Assembly: GCF_011089895.1 (NCBI RefSeq)
Contig: NZ_JAANAT010000006.1
Location: forward strand, 1 to 64,000
Direction: 5' to 3'
DNA: 64,000 nucleotides
From: Mucilaginibacter inviolabilis
GTDB lineage: Bacteria > Bacteroidota > Bacteroidia > Sphingobacteriales > Sphingobacteriaceae
Positions 27,848 through 37,189 of this stretch are shown in pieces. The stretch's first letter is position 1. Each line of letters starts with the position of its first letter. The notes below the pieces were generated by a model that was given only the letters and a program-made list of their open reading frames with translations, ran no database searches and was not told the DNA's origin. A program made the position numbers and the translations under genes.

Positions 27848-29493
27848 AAAGCTTGTATAAAAGTTGATAGGTTATCGCCCTGTTCCAGGTTGAGTTTTTT
27901 GCGGAGGCGATAGCGGGCAACACGCAGGCTATCATTGGAGATACCTAATAAGCCGGCAATATCTTTAGAATCCATATTCACTTTAAGCAAAGTGATCAGC
28001 CTCATATCTGCCGATGTTAGCTCATTGCTATGCTGTTTCAATTTATCAAAAAACCGCTGGTGCACCTGCTCAAAAGCAAGGGTAAATTCTTTCCATTGCT
28101 GCTCGTGGTTAAAACTTTGGTTTATTTGCTGGATGATCTGCTGCATTTGTTTTTTCTGATCGCGCTTGTCTTCCTTCACCATATCCTGCAGCGTATTACG
28201 CATGTTTTCCAGTAACTGATTATTTTTAATGAGATTTAATGTATGGGTTGAAAGTTCCTGGCTTTTAAGCTCCAGCTGCTGTTTCAGACTTTCTTCTTCC
28301 AGTTGCTTGTTTTTTAATTCCAACTGCATCAATTCATGCTGGGCTTCAAATATCGATTTGTTCTGTTCGGCCAAAGCACGCTGATCTTTGATCTTTAACC
28401 GCTGCCTGCTAAATGTCACCAAGCCCAAAATAATCAGCAACAGTATAATGGTGATAATAGCTATAGTAACTATCTGGTTAATTTTCCGAATATTATTGAG
28501 CCGTATAATTTCATCACTCTTCTTATCCATATCATACAACACCTGCAAAAAAGACGTTTGCTTGAGGCTCTCCCTGGAATACACTTCAAGCGAATATTTG
28601 CGACTCAGCTCCAGGTAATGATAGGCGCTGTCCATTTGATGAAGCAACTGATAGCCCTTGCCCAGATCACGGCAAGCCGCAGCAAGCTGATACAGGTTAT
28701 TGTTTTTTACAGACAAGGTATAAGCCAGGCGCGATTGTTCAATTCCCTGCGCATACTTACCCGTTTTGCGTAAAATATCACCAATGTTATTGATCACCTC
28801 AATGCTGGCAACCTCATCATGATGTTGCCGGTAAATCTCCAGCGATCTTTTAAAACAAGAGTAAGATGAATCGTAATTGGCCAGGTCTTCATGGATACTA
28901 CCCAGATTCTCATATATTTTTGCCTGCCCGTAGTTATCGCCTATCTGGTTATAAGTACGTAAGGCTAAATGCTGGTAATAAAAGGAACTATCGTACTGAT
29001 GATGTTTCTCGTACAGATGCCCTATGGCGCCAAATATTTCTGCTTGTCCTTTTTTATTACCGGTAGATGTGTAAAGAGCCCGGGCTTTATTGTAAACCTG
29101 GAATGCTTTGTCGGGTTGTTTGTTATAATAATACAGGATACCCATTTTACCCATGTTCCCGGCCAGCAGGTCTTTATTATTTTCCTGCGCGAATATTTTA
29201 TCGGCATGTAAATAAAAATCAAGGGCCTGGGCGTAATGCCCCTGGTTAAAGCAAATTTGCCCCATTTGCTGCAAAATACGACCTGCTGCCAGGCTATCAT
29301 TATCCTGAACAGCTTTGGCATGTGCCTTTTTAAGTATAATAAGTGCCGAATCCGGGCGCGGCTGCCCTAATGATTGTAATTGCTGAAGCTGGGCGCTTTT
29401 TTCTGATTGGGCACGGGCCGCCATGTTTAAACATAAAAAAAGTCCAAACAGAACCAACATGAATTGCGAGGGCCGGGCATAAATGCTAACCAT
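27844..29493 (-). CDS. Membrane TPR protein with C-terminal LuxR-type HTH
   Basis: A 549-residue protein: signal or anchor sequence (about 1-29), about six TPR repeats (60-310, for example GHYAQALDFYLHADKIF and GNKKGQAEIFGAIGHLYEKH), one transmembrane segment near 340-362 (IVTIAIITIILLLIILGLV), a long coiled coil (365-450) and an HTH of LuxR/GerE type at the end (ELTSADMRLITLLKVNMDSK, DIAGLLGISNDSLRVARYRL). This one-component architecture, with sensor TPRs outside and DNA-binding domain inside, is frequent in Bacteroidota. It is the gene directly upstream of the phytate operon on the same strand and is its likely regulator; the signal is unknown. Confidence 0.85.
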   Translation of the reverse strand: MVSIYARPSQFMLVLFGLFLCLNMAARAQSEKSAQLQQLQSLGQPRPDSALIILKKAHAKAVQDNDSLAAGRILQQMGQICFNQGHYAQALDFYLHADKIFAQENNKDLLAGNMGKMGILYYYNKQPDKAFQVYNKARALYTSTGNKKGQAEIFGAIGHLYEKHHQYDSSFYYQHLALRTYNQIGDNYGQAKIYENLGSIHEDLANYDSSYSCFKRSLEIYRQHHDEVASIEVINNIGDILRKTGKYAQGIEQSRLAYTLSVKNNNLYQLAAACRDLGKGYQLLHQMDSAYHYLELSRKYSLEVYSRESLKQTSFLQVLYDMDKKSDEIIRLNNIRKINQIVTIAIITIILLLIILGLVTFSRQRLKIKDQRALAEQNKSIFEAQHELMQLELKNKQLEEESLKQQLELKSQELSTHTLNLIKNNQLLENMRNTLQDMVKEDKRDQKKQMQQIIQQINQSFNHEQQWKEFTLAFEQVHQRFFDKLKQHSNELTSADMRLITLLKVNMDSKDIAGLLGISNDSLRVARYRLRKKLNLEQGDNLSTFIQAL

Positions 29494-29676
29494 ACATTAA
29501 AATTGAATGGGTGATCATAGTATTAAACAGGGCATTAACTCGCTATCAGGAACAGCAAACAAAGAAAACATTTTAATGTAACCTCAATGTTAACAAACAG
29601 GCAGATTACATTAAAGAAACATTGCAATAACAATTCTTTATTCGGGAATATTAATCTGTAAGGCTCCGGATACCGT

Positions 29677-29835
29677 TCAGGCGTTGGTTTTATGGTCGTT
29701 ATGTTTTTCGGCTCTGATATCGGAACGGTTCATTTCCTTCTCTATCTTTTTTTTATCCTTTTGATTTTTCCAGGCCAGTAAGCCGATAACTCCCAGCGCC
29801 AATAAAATGATCAATACAATTAAAGGATAGTTCAT
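29677..29835 (-). CDS. Small single-pass membrane protein (52 aa)
   Basis: ATG at 29833-29835, stop TGA. Residues 4-22 form one hydrophobic helix (PLIVLIILLALGVIGLLAW) followed by a strongly charged tail (KNQKDKKKIEKEMNRSDIRA). The build is that of small inner-membrane proteins; I do not recognise the family. It lies between the TPR regulator and the tRNA-like element and has no obvious operon partner. The clean start, strong hydrophobic-then-charged layout and absence of overlap with any other gene support it as real. Confidence 0.6.
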   Translation of the reverse strand: MNYPLIVLIILLALGVIGLLAWKNQKDKKKIEKEMNRSDIRAEKHNDHKTNA

Positions 29836-29858
29836 AACCGGTTAATGAGGATTTTAGA

Positions 29859-29908
29859 CGTAGAGGAAGGATTCGAACCTTCAGCGTGCTGCCATCCAGC
29901 GCTCTACT
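29859..29908 (-). other. Truncated tRNA-like element
   Basis: On the minus strand a 50-nt sequence has a perfect T-arm (GAAGG-TTCGAAT-CCTTC, 29866-29882) and acceptor-like strands GTAGAG/CTCTAC enclosing it. Between them is one hairpin (AGCGCTG...CAG-CA-CGCT) instead of separate D and anticodon arms. It is too short for a working bacterial tRNA and most likely a tRNA pseudogene or internally deleted remnant. Confidence 0.5.
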
Positions 29909-30307
29909 ATTACCATAATAAATTATAGTTTCTTTTAATTCGGGGGCAAATCTAATCAGCCAATACTATCTCCGGGTTAATCATATATTAATTAATTGCT
30001 TGATGCGAAACCAATAATCGATCTCCGATCGGTTTTAATTCTAGCTATAAAGTAATGTCATTTTATTGTTGTTTTTATTTGGATTTAATCTAAATAAGAA
30101 TTTATTTTGCCACGTGATTATTTCCAGGGAAATAAAAAGGGTTCAAAAATTCCACAATACGCATAGTCATGGTGACATTATTACATACGTGCCTTCTTGT
30201 ATTTACCCCTTCTTTATTCCTGATCACAAGCAAACCGGAGCCTGCCTGCAAAATTTCAGGCTCTGAATTTTAACCGGTCTTTTAATCATTAATTATTTAC
30301 ACCAACT
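29909..30307. other. Intergenic, nothing firm
   Basis: This AT-rich stretch upstream of the tandem TonB receptors contains a small inverted repeat AAATAA-GAAT-TTATTT near 30090-30105 that could be an operator. A short open frame at 30066-30266 has no features of a gene. Confidence 0.4.
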
Positions 30308-32809
30308 ATGGATTTTCTTTACCCTACCCTTCCAAGTTTTACCCCCACAGATTCTAACAAACGACTGTTCCGTTATCGCGGAGCAGCTATAAAGTTTTTA
30401 AACTTTATTATTTTATTAGCTACCTCATATGGAAGCTACGGACAGTCGGCTACTACCGGCATCATTACAGGAACCGTACAAACGGCCGACGGCAAACCGG
30501 CAGCTTCCGTTTCTATTTCACTAAAAGGGAATAACCATGGCACAACCGTTGATCTTAACGGACATTACGAATTAAAAAACGTGCGTCCTGGCTCCTATAG
30601 TCTGGTTGCACGTCTTATTGGTTTATCAACCCAAACAAAACAGGTAACAGTAAAAGCCGGCGAAACCCTGCAGGTAAATTTTACACTTCAGGAAAGCAAC
30701 GAACAATTAAATGAGGTAGTGGTAAGCAGTAAAAAAGCCAATCGCTTTTCAGCACCAAAAAGTAGCGATGCTGCTAAAATGCCCTTAAATAACCTGGAGA
30801 ACCCTCAGGTATATTCAACTGTAACAAGCGCATTGATGACAGAACAGTCTGCTTTCAACATGGATCTCGCCTTAAGAAACGTACCGGGTATCAACAGGCT
30901 TTGGGCAGCAACCGACAGATCTGGATTTGGTAATGGCAGTTCTTTTGCCCTGCGCGGATTTCAATTGAATACCTCTCTGCGAAACGGCTTACCCAGTAAT
31001 GTGAGTACTACCATAGACGCTGCAAATGTAGAGAGTGTAGAAGTACTTAAAGGCCCTTCGGGTACCTTGTTTGGTAGTGCGGTAACAGCATATGGCGGAT
31101 TGATTAACCGGGTTACAAAAAAACCATATGATCGCTTTGGCGGCGAAATTGCTTACAGTGGCGGAAGCTATGGGTTTAACCGCCTTTCGGCAGATGTTAA
31201 TACACCGCTTGATTCTGCTAAAAATCTCTTATTTCGTATCAACACCTCACTGAATACACAAAAAACATGGCAGGATGCCGGTTTCCACAACAGCATATTT
31301 GTTGCGCCAAGCCTTACCTATAAAGTAAATGACCGCTTATCTTTCTCGTTTGATGCAGAACTGTATAAATCTGAAGGTACTACACCAACCACATTCTTCT
31401 TTAACGCAACTGTACCTCAATTAGGTGTTAACAGTGCCGATAAGCTTAACTTAGATTACAACCGCGCGTATATCAGTAATGACCTGGTGTTGAGATCCAC
31501 CAATCTTAACTTTGTTGGGCAGATGGATTATAAACTATCTGGCAATTGGACCTCGCAAACCAATATCTCGGTCGTGAATACCAATTCGTACGGCCCTATG
31601 CCATACTTCTACCTTTTACCAGGCAACAACCAGATTGCGCGTAACGTTTGGACAATAGATGGGTACGACCGTACGCTTGATATTCAACAAAATTTTGTGG
31701 GTAAGTTCAATATCGGGACGGTAAAAAACCGCGTGGTGGCCGGTATAGATTACTATAATTACAATGCCAATGTAGTTTACCATGAGTTTTCAGGAACAGC
31801 AGGCGGCCAAACTGCCGATGATTTGTTTGATGTGATTAACTCAACAGGCAAAATCCCCAATTATTTAAATTTTAACAAGGCTAAAGTAGATTCAGCCTAT
31901 GCCAATAGCCCTGCCTCTAAAAATCCGTATATTATATCCAACAAACAATATATAACCAGCGCCTACATATCAGACGTGGTTAATATCACCGATCAGCTGA
32001 TTGTTAATGCAGCATTACGAATTGACCATTTTGACAATGCCGGCAATTATGATCCCACCAACGGCACAACCAGCGGCGGGTTTAAACAAACTGCATTATC
32101 GCCAAAATTTGGTGTAATTTATCAGGTAGTTAAAGACAAGGTATCCTTGTTTGGTAATTTTCAAAACGGTTTTACCAATAAAACCGGGACCGATTTTGCA
32201 GGCCATTCCTTCAAACCGGAGCAAGCTAATCAACTGGAAGGCGGCGTTAAGCTGAATGCTTTTGACGGTAAGCTAACCGGAACGATAAGCTATTATGATA
32301 TAAAGGTATCAAACATTGTGCGCTCAGATATCGACCATCCTAACTTCTCTATCCAAAACGGCACGCAGTTAAGTAAAGGTTTAGAAGCCGAGATCATTGC
32401 CAATCCGTTCACCGGTTTCAATATCGTGGCAGGCTACGCCCATAATAACAGCAAATACACCAATGCAGATAATGATGTGAACGGGCTGAGGCCAAATAGT
32501 TCGGGTCCTGAAGATATGGCCAACCTGTGGCTAAGCTACCGCATTACAAAAGGAGCGGCAAAAGGATTAGGTGCTGGTTTTGGAGGTAATTATTCTGGTA
32601 AGAGTTTAGTAGTAAGCAGCAAAAGTGCCGGTCAGTTTTATGTTCCGGAATACACGGTGTTAAATACCAGCGTATTTTATGATGCCGGTAAATTCCGCCT
32701 GGCAGCTTCGGTAAACAACCTCGCTAATAAAAAATACTGGATTGGCTGGTATACCGTAAACCCACAGCAATTAAGGAGTATTTCAGGCAGTATCGCATTT
32801 AAATTTTAA
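30308..32809 (+). CDS. TonB-dependent siderophore-type receptor, copy 1
   Basis: An 833-residue protein. A signal-like hydrophobic stretch at about 28-46 (FLNFIILLATSYGSYGQ) is preceded by a 27-residue polar extension; a later start is possible but no ATG precedes the signal more closely. Domains: CarboxypepD_reg-like about 52-140 (TGTVQTADGKPAASVSISLK), plug about 160-275 (GFGNGSSFALRGFQLNTSLR, VEVLKGPSGTLFGSAVT), barrel to terminal Phe (SIAFKF). The plug motif GPSGTLFG and lack of SusD partner fit siderophore receptors. It is the first gene of receptor, receptor, PepSY, small membrane protein, a typical siderophore-iron uptake set. Siderophore identity unknown. Confidence 0.9.
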   Translation: MDFLYPTLPSFTPTDSNKRLFRYRGAAIKFLNFIILLATSYGSYGQSATTGIITGTVQTADGKPAASVSISLKGNNHGTTVDLNGHYELKNVRPGSYSLVARLIGLSTQTKQVTVKAGETLQVNFTLQESNEQLNEVVVSSKKANRFSAPKSSDAAKMPLNNLENPQVYSTVTSALMTEQSAFNMDLALRNVPGINRLWAATDRSGFGNGSSFALRGFQLNTSLRNGLPSNVSTTIDAANVESVEVLKGPSGTLFGSAVTAYGGLINRVTKKPYDRFGGEIAYSGGSYGFNRLSADVNTPLDSAKNLLFRINTSLNTQKTWQDAGFHNSIFVAPSLTYKVNDRLSFSFDAELYKSEGTTPTTFFFNATVPQLGVNSADKLNLDYNRAYISNDLVLRSTNLNFVGQMDYKLSGNWTSQTNISVVNTNSYGPMPYFYLLPGNNQIARNVWTIDGYDRTLDIQQNFVGKFNIGTVKNRVVAGIDYYNYNANVVYHEFSGTAGGQTADDLFDVINSTGKIPNYLNFNKAKVDSAYANSPASKNPYIISNKQYITSAYISDVVNITDQLIVNAALRIDHFDNAGNYDPTNGTTSGGFKQTALSPKFGVIYQVVKDKVSLFGNFQNGFTNKTGTDFAGHSFKPEQANQLEGGVKLNAFDGKLTGTISYYDIKVSNIVRSDIDHPNFSIQNGTQLSKGLEAEIIANPFTGFNIVAGYAHNNSKYTNADNDVNGLRPNSSGPEDMANLWLSYRITKGAAKGLGAGFGGNYSGKSLVVSSKSAGQFYVPEYTVLNTSVFYDAGKFRLAASVNNLANKKYWIGWYTVNPQQLRSISGSIAFKF

Positions 32810-32838
32810 CCATTTATAACAGATCATTTACACCAACC

Positions 32839-35235
32839 ATGAATTTTATATCTCAGTTCCGTTTTAACAAATCAGGTCGCAATATATTTTGCAGATGCAT
32901 TGCCGCTTTTTTGCTGTTTCTGTTTTGGTTACCATCTTTTGCGCAATCGCAATCGGGTTCTGTTAAAGGTTCAATAACCTCTGCCGGAGCAAAAGCCGAG
33001 CCTTTGGTGAGCATCACCATAAAAGGCAGCACTAAAGGCACTCACACAGATGATAATGGATTTTACCAGATTTTAAACATCAAGCCGGGTACCTATACCC
33101 TGGTTATTAAGCATGTTGGGTTTGTTGCACAAAATAAAACCATAGTTGTTAAGCCAGGTGAAGCAGTTACTGCTGATTTTATACTCAGCGAAGATAACCA
33201 GGCGCTACAGGAAGTTGTAATAACTTCAGGCTATAACAAATTCGCCAAAAAAGAAACAGGCGACGTAGCCAAAATGCCTTTAAAAAACCTGGAGAACCCA
33301 CAAGTATACAATGTGGTGCCTAAAGAATTGTTGCAAGACCAGGTGATTGTTAGCTATAACGATGTATTAAAAAATGTTACGGGAGTAAGCCAGGCATTGG
33401 TTAACGGTTCCAACTCTTTTAACCTGCGCGGTTTTTTTACAACAAGCTATCTCCGTAATGGCTTGCAGGATAATAAAACTAATAGTATTGAAGTAGCTAA
33501 CATTGAGCGTATTGAAGTATTAAAAGGCCCTTCGGCTACTCTATTTGGCAGCAGTTTAACCTCTTTTGGCGGTTTGCTTAACCGGGTAACCAAAAAGCCG
33601 TTTGAAACTTTCGGCGGCGAAATAGCTTATACCGTAGGTGGCTTTGGCTTAAGCAGGGTAACGGCCGATATCAACACGCCTTTAAATAAAGATAAAGGTT
33701 TGTTTTTACGTACCAATGTAGCCTATGACGATGAAGGCAGTTTCCAGGATGCCGGTTTTACCAAACGCTTTTTTGTGGCGCCTTCATTACTGTATAAGGT
33801 AAATGATCGCTTGTCGATATCCTTAGATGCCGAGATCTATACGCAGAAAGCCAATGACTTTAACCGCCTGTTCCCGGAGGCATCTTTCACCAAAACCAAT
33901 CCACGCGATTTGGGTATCGACTGGACAAAATCATACAGCAGTAATGATTTATATGAAACCACGCCCTCTGTAAGTGTATACGGAAAAGTTGATTATAAGC
34001 TGTCTGACAACTGGACATCGCAAACCTCTTTTTCGCACACCAACTCCAGTGTGGAGGGCTATTGGAGCTATAACAGTATCCAGGGTGATAGCGTAGTATC
34101 ACGTAACCCCGGTTATGAGCATACCAACTATAATTATACTGAAGTACAGCAAAATTTTAACGGAGATTTTAAAATAGGCAAGCTTCGCAACCGAATAGTA
34201 ATCGGGCTGGATTATTACAATAGTACATCCAACAGTTCATCATTAACATTATACGGTTTTGACCAGGTGCGCATACAGGGAAAAGATCCGCGATATAATG
34301 AACTCACTAAAACATCATTGGATGCAGCGCTTTCTAAACAACCCTATAACAAAAGCGCAACCAGCCAAAGCACCTACAGTGCTTATGCTTCGGATGTTTT
34401 AAACCTAACCGATAATTTGCTGGCCATGGCCAGCCTGCGGGTTGATCATTTTGTAAACAACGGTAACAGAAACATTAACCAGGATACTATCACCGGCAAG
34501 TTTAACCAAACCGCATTTTCACCAAAATTGGGTTTGGTATACCAGATCGTTCCCCAGCATGTTTCATTGTTTGGAAATTACATGAACGGTTTTAGCAATA
34601 ATGCACCAGTACGTCAGCCCGATGGCAGTTTCTCATCATTTAAACCAAGCCAGGCCAATCAATGGGAAGGCGGTGTAAAACTGGATTTGTTTGATGGTAA
34701 GCTGAACAGCACCCTGAGCTATTACCACATCAAAGTAAGCGATGTGATTCATCAGGATTTTACGCCCGGACGCTCGGCTTACCAGGTTCAGGATGGCGGG
34801 CAGCTAAGCAAGGGCTTCGAGGCCGAACTGATAGCTAATCCGTTCAGAGGCTTTAACCTGATAGCGGGATATGCTTATAATGATATATATACCATCAACA
34901 CCAATCCCGACGTGGATGGTTTACATCAATGGACCGGTCCGGCCCAAACTGCTAACCTGTGGTTAAGCTATCACTTTTTAAACACCGATTTAAAAGGCTT
35001 GGGTCTGGGCATTGGCGGTAACTACAACGGAAAAGCTTATATACAACAGTCCAGGTCACAGGGCGAATTTTATATGCCTTCCTATACTGTATTAAACGCG
35101 GTAATTAGCTATGATAAACCAGTTTACCGGGTGAGCCTGAAAATGGATAACCTCACCAACAAAGTTTATTGGGGTAGCTATGTAAGTCAGATGATGCCGC
35201 GCAGGTTTAGCGCTACGGTAGCTTTTAAATTATAA
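32839..35235 (+). CDS. TonB-dependent siderophore-type receptor, copy 2
   Basis: A 798-residue paralogue of the preceding receptor: signal peptide ending SFAQ, CarboxypepD_reg-like about 38-122, plug with VLKGPSATLFGSSLTSFGG, barrel to SATVAFKL. Both share AKMPLxNLENPQVY in the plug. The 5' leaders are also alike: ATTTACACCAAC stands directly before each start codon, so the duplication included the translation signal. It is followed after 1 nt by the PepSY gene. The barrels have diverged, which suggests two related ligands rather than simple dosage. Confidence 0.9.
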   Translation: MNFISQFRFNKSGRNIFCRCIAAFLLFLFWLPSFAQSQSGSVKGSITSAGAKAEPLVSITIKGSTKGTHTDDNGFYQILNIKPGTYTLVIKHVGFVAQNKTIVVKPGEAVTADFILSEDNQALQEVVITSGYNKFAKKETGDVAKMPLKNLENPQVYNVVPKELLQDQVIVSYNDVLKNVTGVSQALVNGSNSFNLRGFFTTSYLRNGLQDNKTNSIEVANIERIEVLKGPSATLFGSSLTSFGGLLNRVTKKPFETFGGEIAYTVGGFGLSRVTADINTPLNKDKGLFLRTNVAYDDEGSFQDAGFTKRFFVAPSLLYKVNDRLSISLDAEIYTQKANDFNRLFPEASFTKTNPRDLGIDWTKSYSSNDLYETTPSVSVYGKVDYKLSDNWTSQTSFSHTNSSVEGYWSYNSIQGDSVVSRNPGYEHTNYNYTEVQQNFNGDFKIGKLRNRIVIGLDYYNSTSNSSSLTLYGFDQVRIQGKDPRYNELTKTSLDAALSKQPYNKSATSQSTYSAYASDVLNLTDNLLAMASLRVDHFVNNGNRNINQDTITGKFNQTAFSPKLGLVYQIVPQHVSLFGNYMNGFSNNAPVRQPDGSFSSFKPSQANQWEGGVKLDLFDGKLNSTLSYYHIKVSDVIHQDFTPGRSAYQVQDGGQLSKGFEAELIANPFRGFNLIAGYAYNDIYTINTNPDVDGLHQWTGPAQTANLWLSYHFLNTDLKGLGLGIGGNYNGKAYIQQSRSQGEFYMPSYTVLNAVISYDKPVYRVSLKMDNLTNKVYWGSYVSQMMPRRFSATVAFKL

Positions 35236-35236
35236 T

Positions 35237-36412
35237 ATGGCACAATTAAAAAATATCAAAAAGTGGTTTTGGGTTCACCGGTGGACCAGCCTCATCTGTA
35301 CTCTGTTTTTGCTGCTGCTATGCCTCACTGGCTTGCCGCTCATATTTGAGGATGAGATACAGCAATGGTTAAGTACCGATCCGCCGTACGCGGTGATGCC
35401 TAAAAACACGCCTACGGTCAACCTGGATAAATTTGTAAGCCAGGCACGCCATCGCTATCCAAAAGACGTGATCACTTATATTTTTGTTGATGACGACGAG
35501 CCGCAGGTAGTGGTGAATATGCTGCCCTCCTATACTTCGGATGACAAGCTAACCCATTCCATGCAATTTGATGCCCGTACAGCCAAATTGCTCAAGGACG
35601 AACCACCACTTAACAGCCGGCCGCCAAATTTTATAGCGATAATGCTTTCCCTACACCGTGATTTGTTCATGGAACTGCCCGGCGAGCTGTTTGTCGGTTT
35701 GATGGGTATATTCTTCGTAGTATCTATGATCTCGGGTATAGTGTTGTACGGCCCGTTCATGAAAAAACTTGATTTCGGAACCGTACGATCAGGCCGTTCG
35801 CGCCGGCTTAAATGGCTCGATCTGCATAATCTGCTGGGCATTGCCACCGCTGCATGGCTGCTGGTGGTAGGTTTTACAGGTGTGATGAATGAGCTTTCCA
35901 CTCCCCTTTTTGGCCTGTGGCAAATAACCGATGTTAAAGCCATGCTAGATAAATACAAAGGTAAACCTGTTCCCAAAACGGAGGATTTAAGTTCGGTACA
36001 GGCTGCATATCAAACCGCCAAAAAAGCCCTGCCCGATGCTACCATAGTGAGTATTGTTTACCCGGGTAACGTATATGGCAGCCCGTTCCATTACCTGTTT
36101 TGGGCCAAGGGTAATACGCCTTTAACATCGCAGTTATTTAACCCCATATTGGTTGATGCACCTTCGGGCAAATTAACTGCCGTTGTAAAAATGCCCTGGT
36201 ATCTCCGTTCTATAGAAATATCCAGGCCACTACATTTTGGTAACTATGGGGGCACGCCTTTAAAGATCATCTGGGCCATATTTGATGTAATAGCCATTAT
36301 AGTGCTCATCAGCGGTGTGTATCTGTGGATTGTGCGCCGTAAGTTCTACGCGGAATATTTCCTGCGCCTGTCGGCCGAAGAAAATAATGAATCACTCATA
36401 ACCAATAATTAA
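35237..36412 (+). CDS. PepSY-associated transmembrane protein
   Basis: A 391-residue inner-membrane protein of the PepSY_TM family: N-terminal WFWVHRWTSLICTLFLLLLC then TGLPLIF, a periplasmic loop with a PepSY-like domain, a central pair of helices (PGELFVGLMGIFFVVSMISG, WLDLHNLLGIATAAWLLVVG) and a C-terminal helix (IWAIFDVIAIIVLISGVYLW). Conserved His residues in HRW, SLHRDL and LHNLLG are the type expected to bind haem or metal. These proteins accompany siderophore receptors and are thought to reduce ferric iron in the periplasm. It starts 1 nt after the second receptor stop, so the three genes are an operon. Confidence 0.9.
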   Translation: MAQLKNIKKWFWVHRWTSLICTLFLLLLCLTGLPLIFEDEIQQWLSTDPPYAVMPKNTPTVNLDKFVSQARHRYPKDVITYIFVDDDEPQVVVNMLPSYTSDDKLTHSMQFDARTAKLLKDEPPLNSRPPNFIAIMLSLHRDLFMELPGELFVGLMGIFFVVSMISGIVLYGPFMKKLDFGTVRSGRSRRLKWLDLHNLLGIATAAWLLVVGFTGVMNELSTPLFGLWQITDVKAMLDKYKGKPVPKTEDLSSVQAAYQTAKKALPDATIVSIVYPGNVYGSPFHYLFWAKGNTPLTSQLFNPILVDAPSGKLTAVVKMPWYLRSIEISRPLHFGNYGGTPLKIIWAIFDVIAIIVLISGVYLWIVRRKFYAEYFLRLSAEENNESLITNN

Positions 36413-36414
36413 GG

Positions 36415-36591
36415 ATGAACAAAAAAGTTTGGGGTGCCCCCTTGATACTGGCCCTTATCTCCATATTTGGATTACTGGCCGCCTTATTAGGTACCGGTGT
36501 ATGGTATGTACTTTCGTGGATAACGCTGACTATTCCGGTAGTGATTATTATTTGGAAATGGGGAAAACCCACTATCAGATCAAAAAGTTGA
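36415..36591 (+). CDS. Small two-helix membrane protein (58 aa)
   Basis: ATG at 36415, two bases after the PepSY stop, ending TGA at 36591. Residues 5-30 and 31-48 are two hydrophobic helices (PLILALISIFGLLAALLGTG, SWITLTIPVVIIIWKW) with a basic C-terminus. Short proteins like this commonly close PepSY-containing siderophore operons. Its tight spacing and the terminator-like hairpin 3 bp downstream support it as the last gene. Family name not recognised. Confidence 0.8.
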   Translation: MNKKVWGAPLILALISIFGLLAALLGTGVWYVLSWITLTIPVVIIIWKWGKPTIRSKS

Positions 36592-36593
36592 TC

Positions 36594-36633
36594 TTAAACA
36601 AGAACGGGCTCTGAAAGGCCCGTTCTTGTTTAA
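36594..36633 (+). terminator. Hairpin closing the siderophore operon
   Basis: A perfect 16-bp stem TTAAACAAGAACGGGC/GCCCGTTCTTGTTTAA with an 8-nt loop begins 3 bp after the small membrane gene. The T-tract is inside the stem, as often seen. Confidence 0.8.
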
Positions 36634-36739
36634 GAAAATAGATGTTGCCACATCTATGTCAATTTTGAACCACTTTCAGGTTCAAAGCCCCCGGACATAT
36701 AAATGTTATCTACCTTTACCTGCATCTTAACACACTATC

Positions 36740-37177
36740 ATGAATAACACAGCTAAAACACCACAACTATTTTTGCGCCTGGCACTTGGCATAGGCTTTA
36801 TATTGCCGGTACTTGATAGGCTCGGCGCGCTTGGTGCAGCCGGCGAACACGGTAACGCCTGGGGTAATTGGGACAATTTTGTAACTTATACCAATACCCT
36901 GCTCCCGTTTTTGGGTAAACCGGCTGCTGGTGTTATGGCCCTGCTGGCTACCATTGCCGAAACCTTATTTGGTATTTTACTGATCATCGGATACAAAACC
37001 AAACTCACCGCATTAGGCAGTTTCGCGCTTACTTTGATTTTTGCCTTATGTATGGCCATTTTTGTTGGCCCGAGAATACCTTTCAACTATTCGGTATTTG
37101 CCGATAGCGCCGCGGCACTTTTATTGTCAACTATCCCGGTTTATTACTGGAGCGTGGATCGATATCTGAAAAAGTGA
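36740..37177 (+). CDS. DoxX family membrane protein
   Basis: A 145-residue protein with four hydrophobic segments in the DoxX pattern: LFLRLALGIGFILPVLDRLG, FLGKPAAGVMALLATIAETL, FGILLIIGYKTKLTALGSFA and SVFADSAAALLLSTIPVYYW. DoxX-like proteins are small inner-membrane proteins linked to redox and quinone-related stress. It is convergent with the TetR gene 12 bp downstream and appears to be a single-gene unit. Exact function is not clear. Confidence 0.85.
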   Translation: MNNTAKTPQLFLRLALGIGFILPVLDRLGALGAAGEHGNAWGNWDNFVTYTNTLLPFLGKPAAGVMALLATIAETLFGILLIIGYKTKLTALGSFALTLIFALCMAIFVGPRIPFNYSVFADSAAALLLSTIPVYYWSVDRYLKK

Positions 37178-37189
37178 TTTATCATTCTT

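Noticed and set aside
27650..27913. Plus-strand frame with TTHHSPL repeats
   Set aside because: It is only a translation of the heptamer array; the period of 7 bp gives the same peptide in any frame.
30066..30266. 66-codon plus-strand frame
   Set aside because: No family resemblance, no signal, AT-rich intergenic composition; ends before the receptor without coupling.
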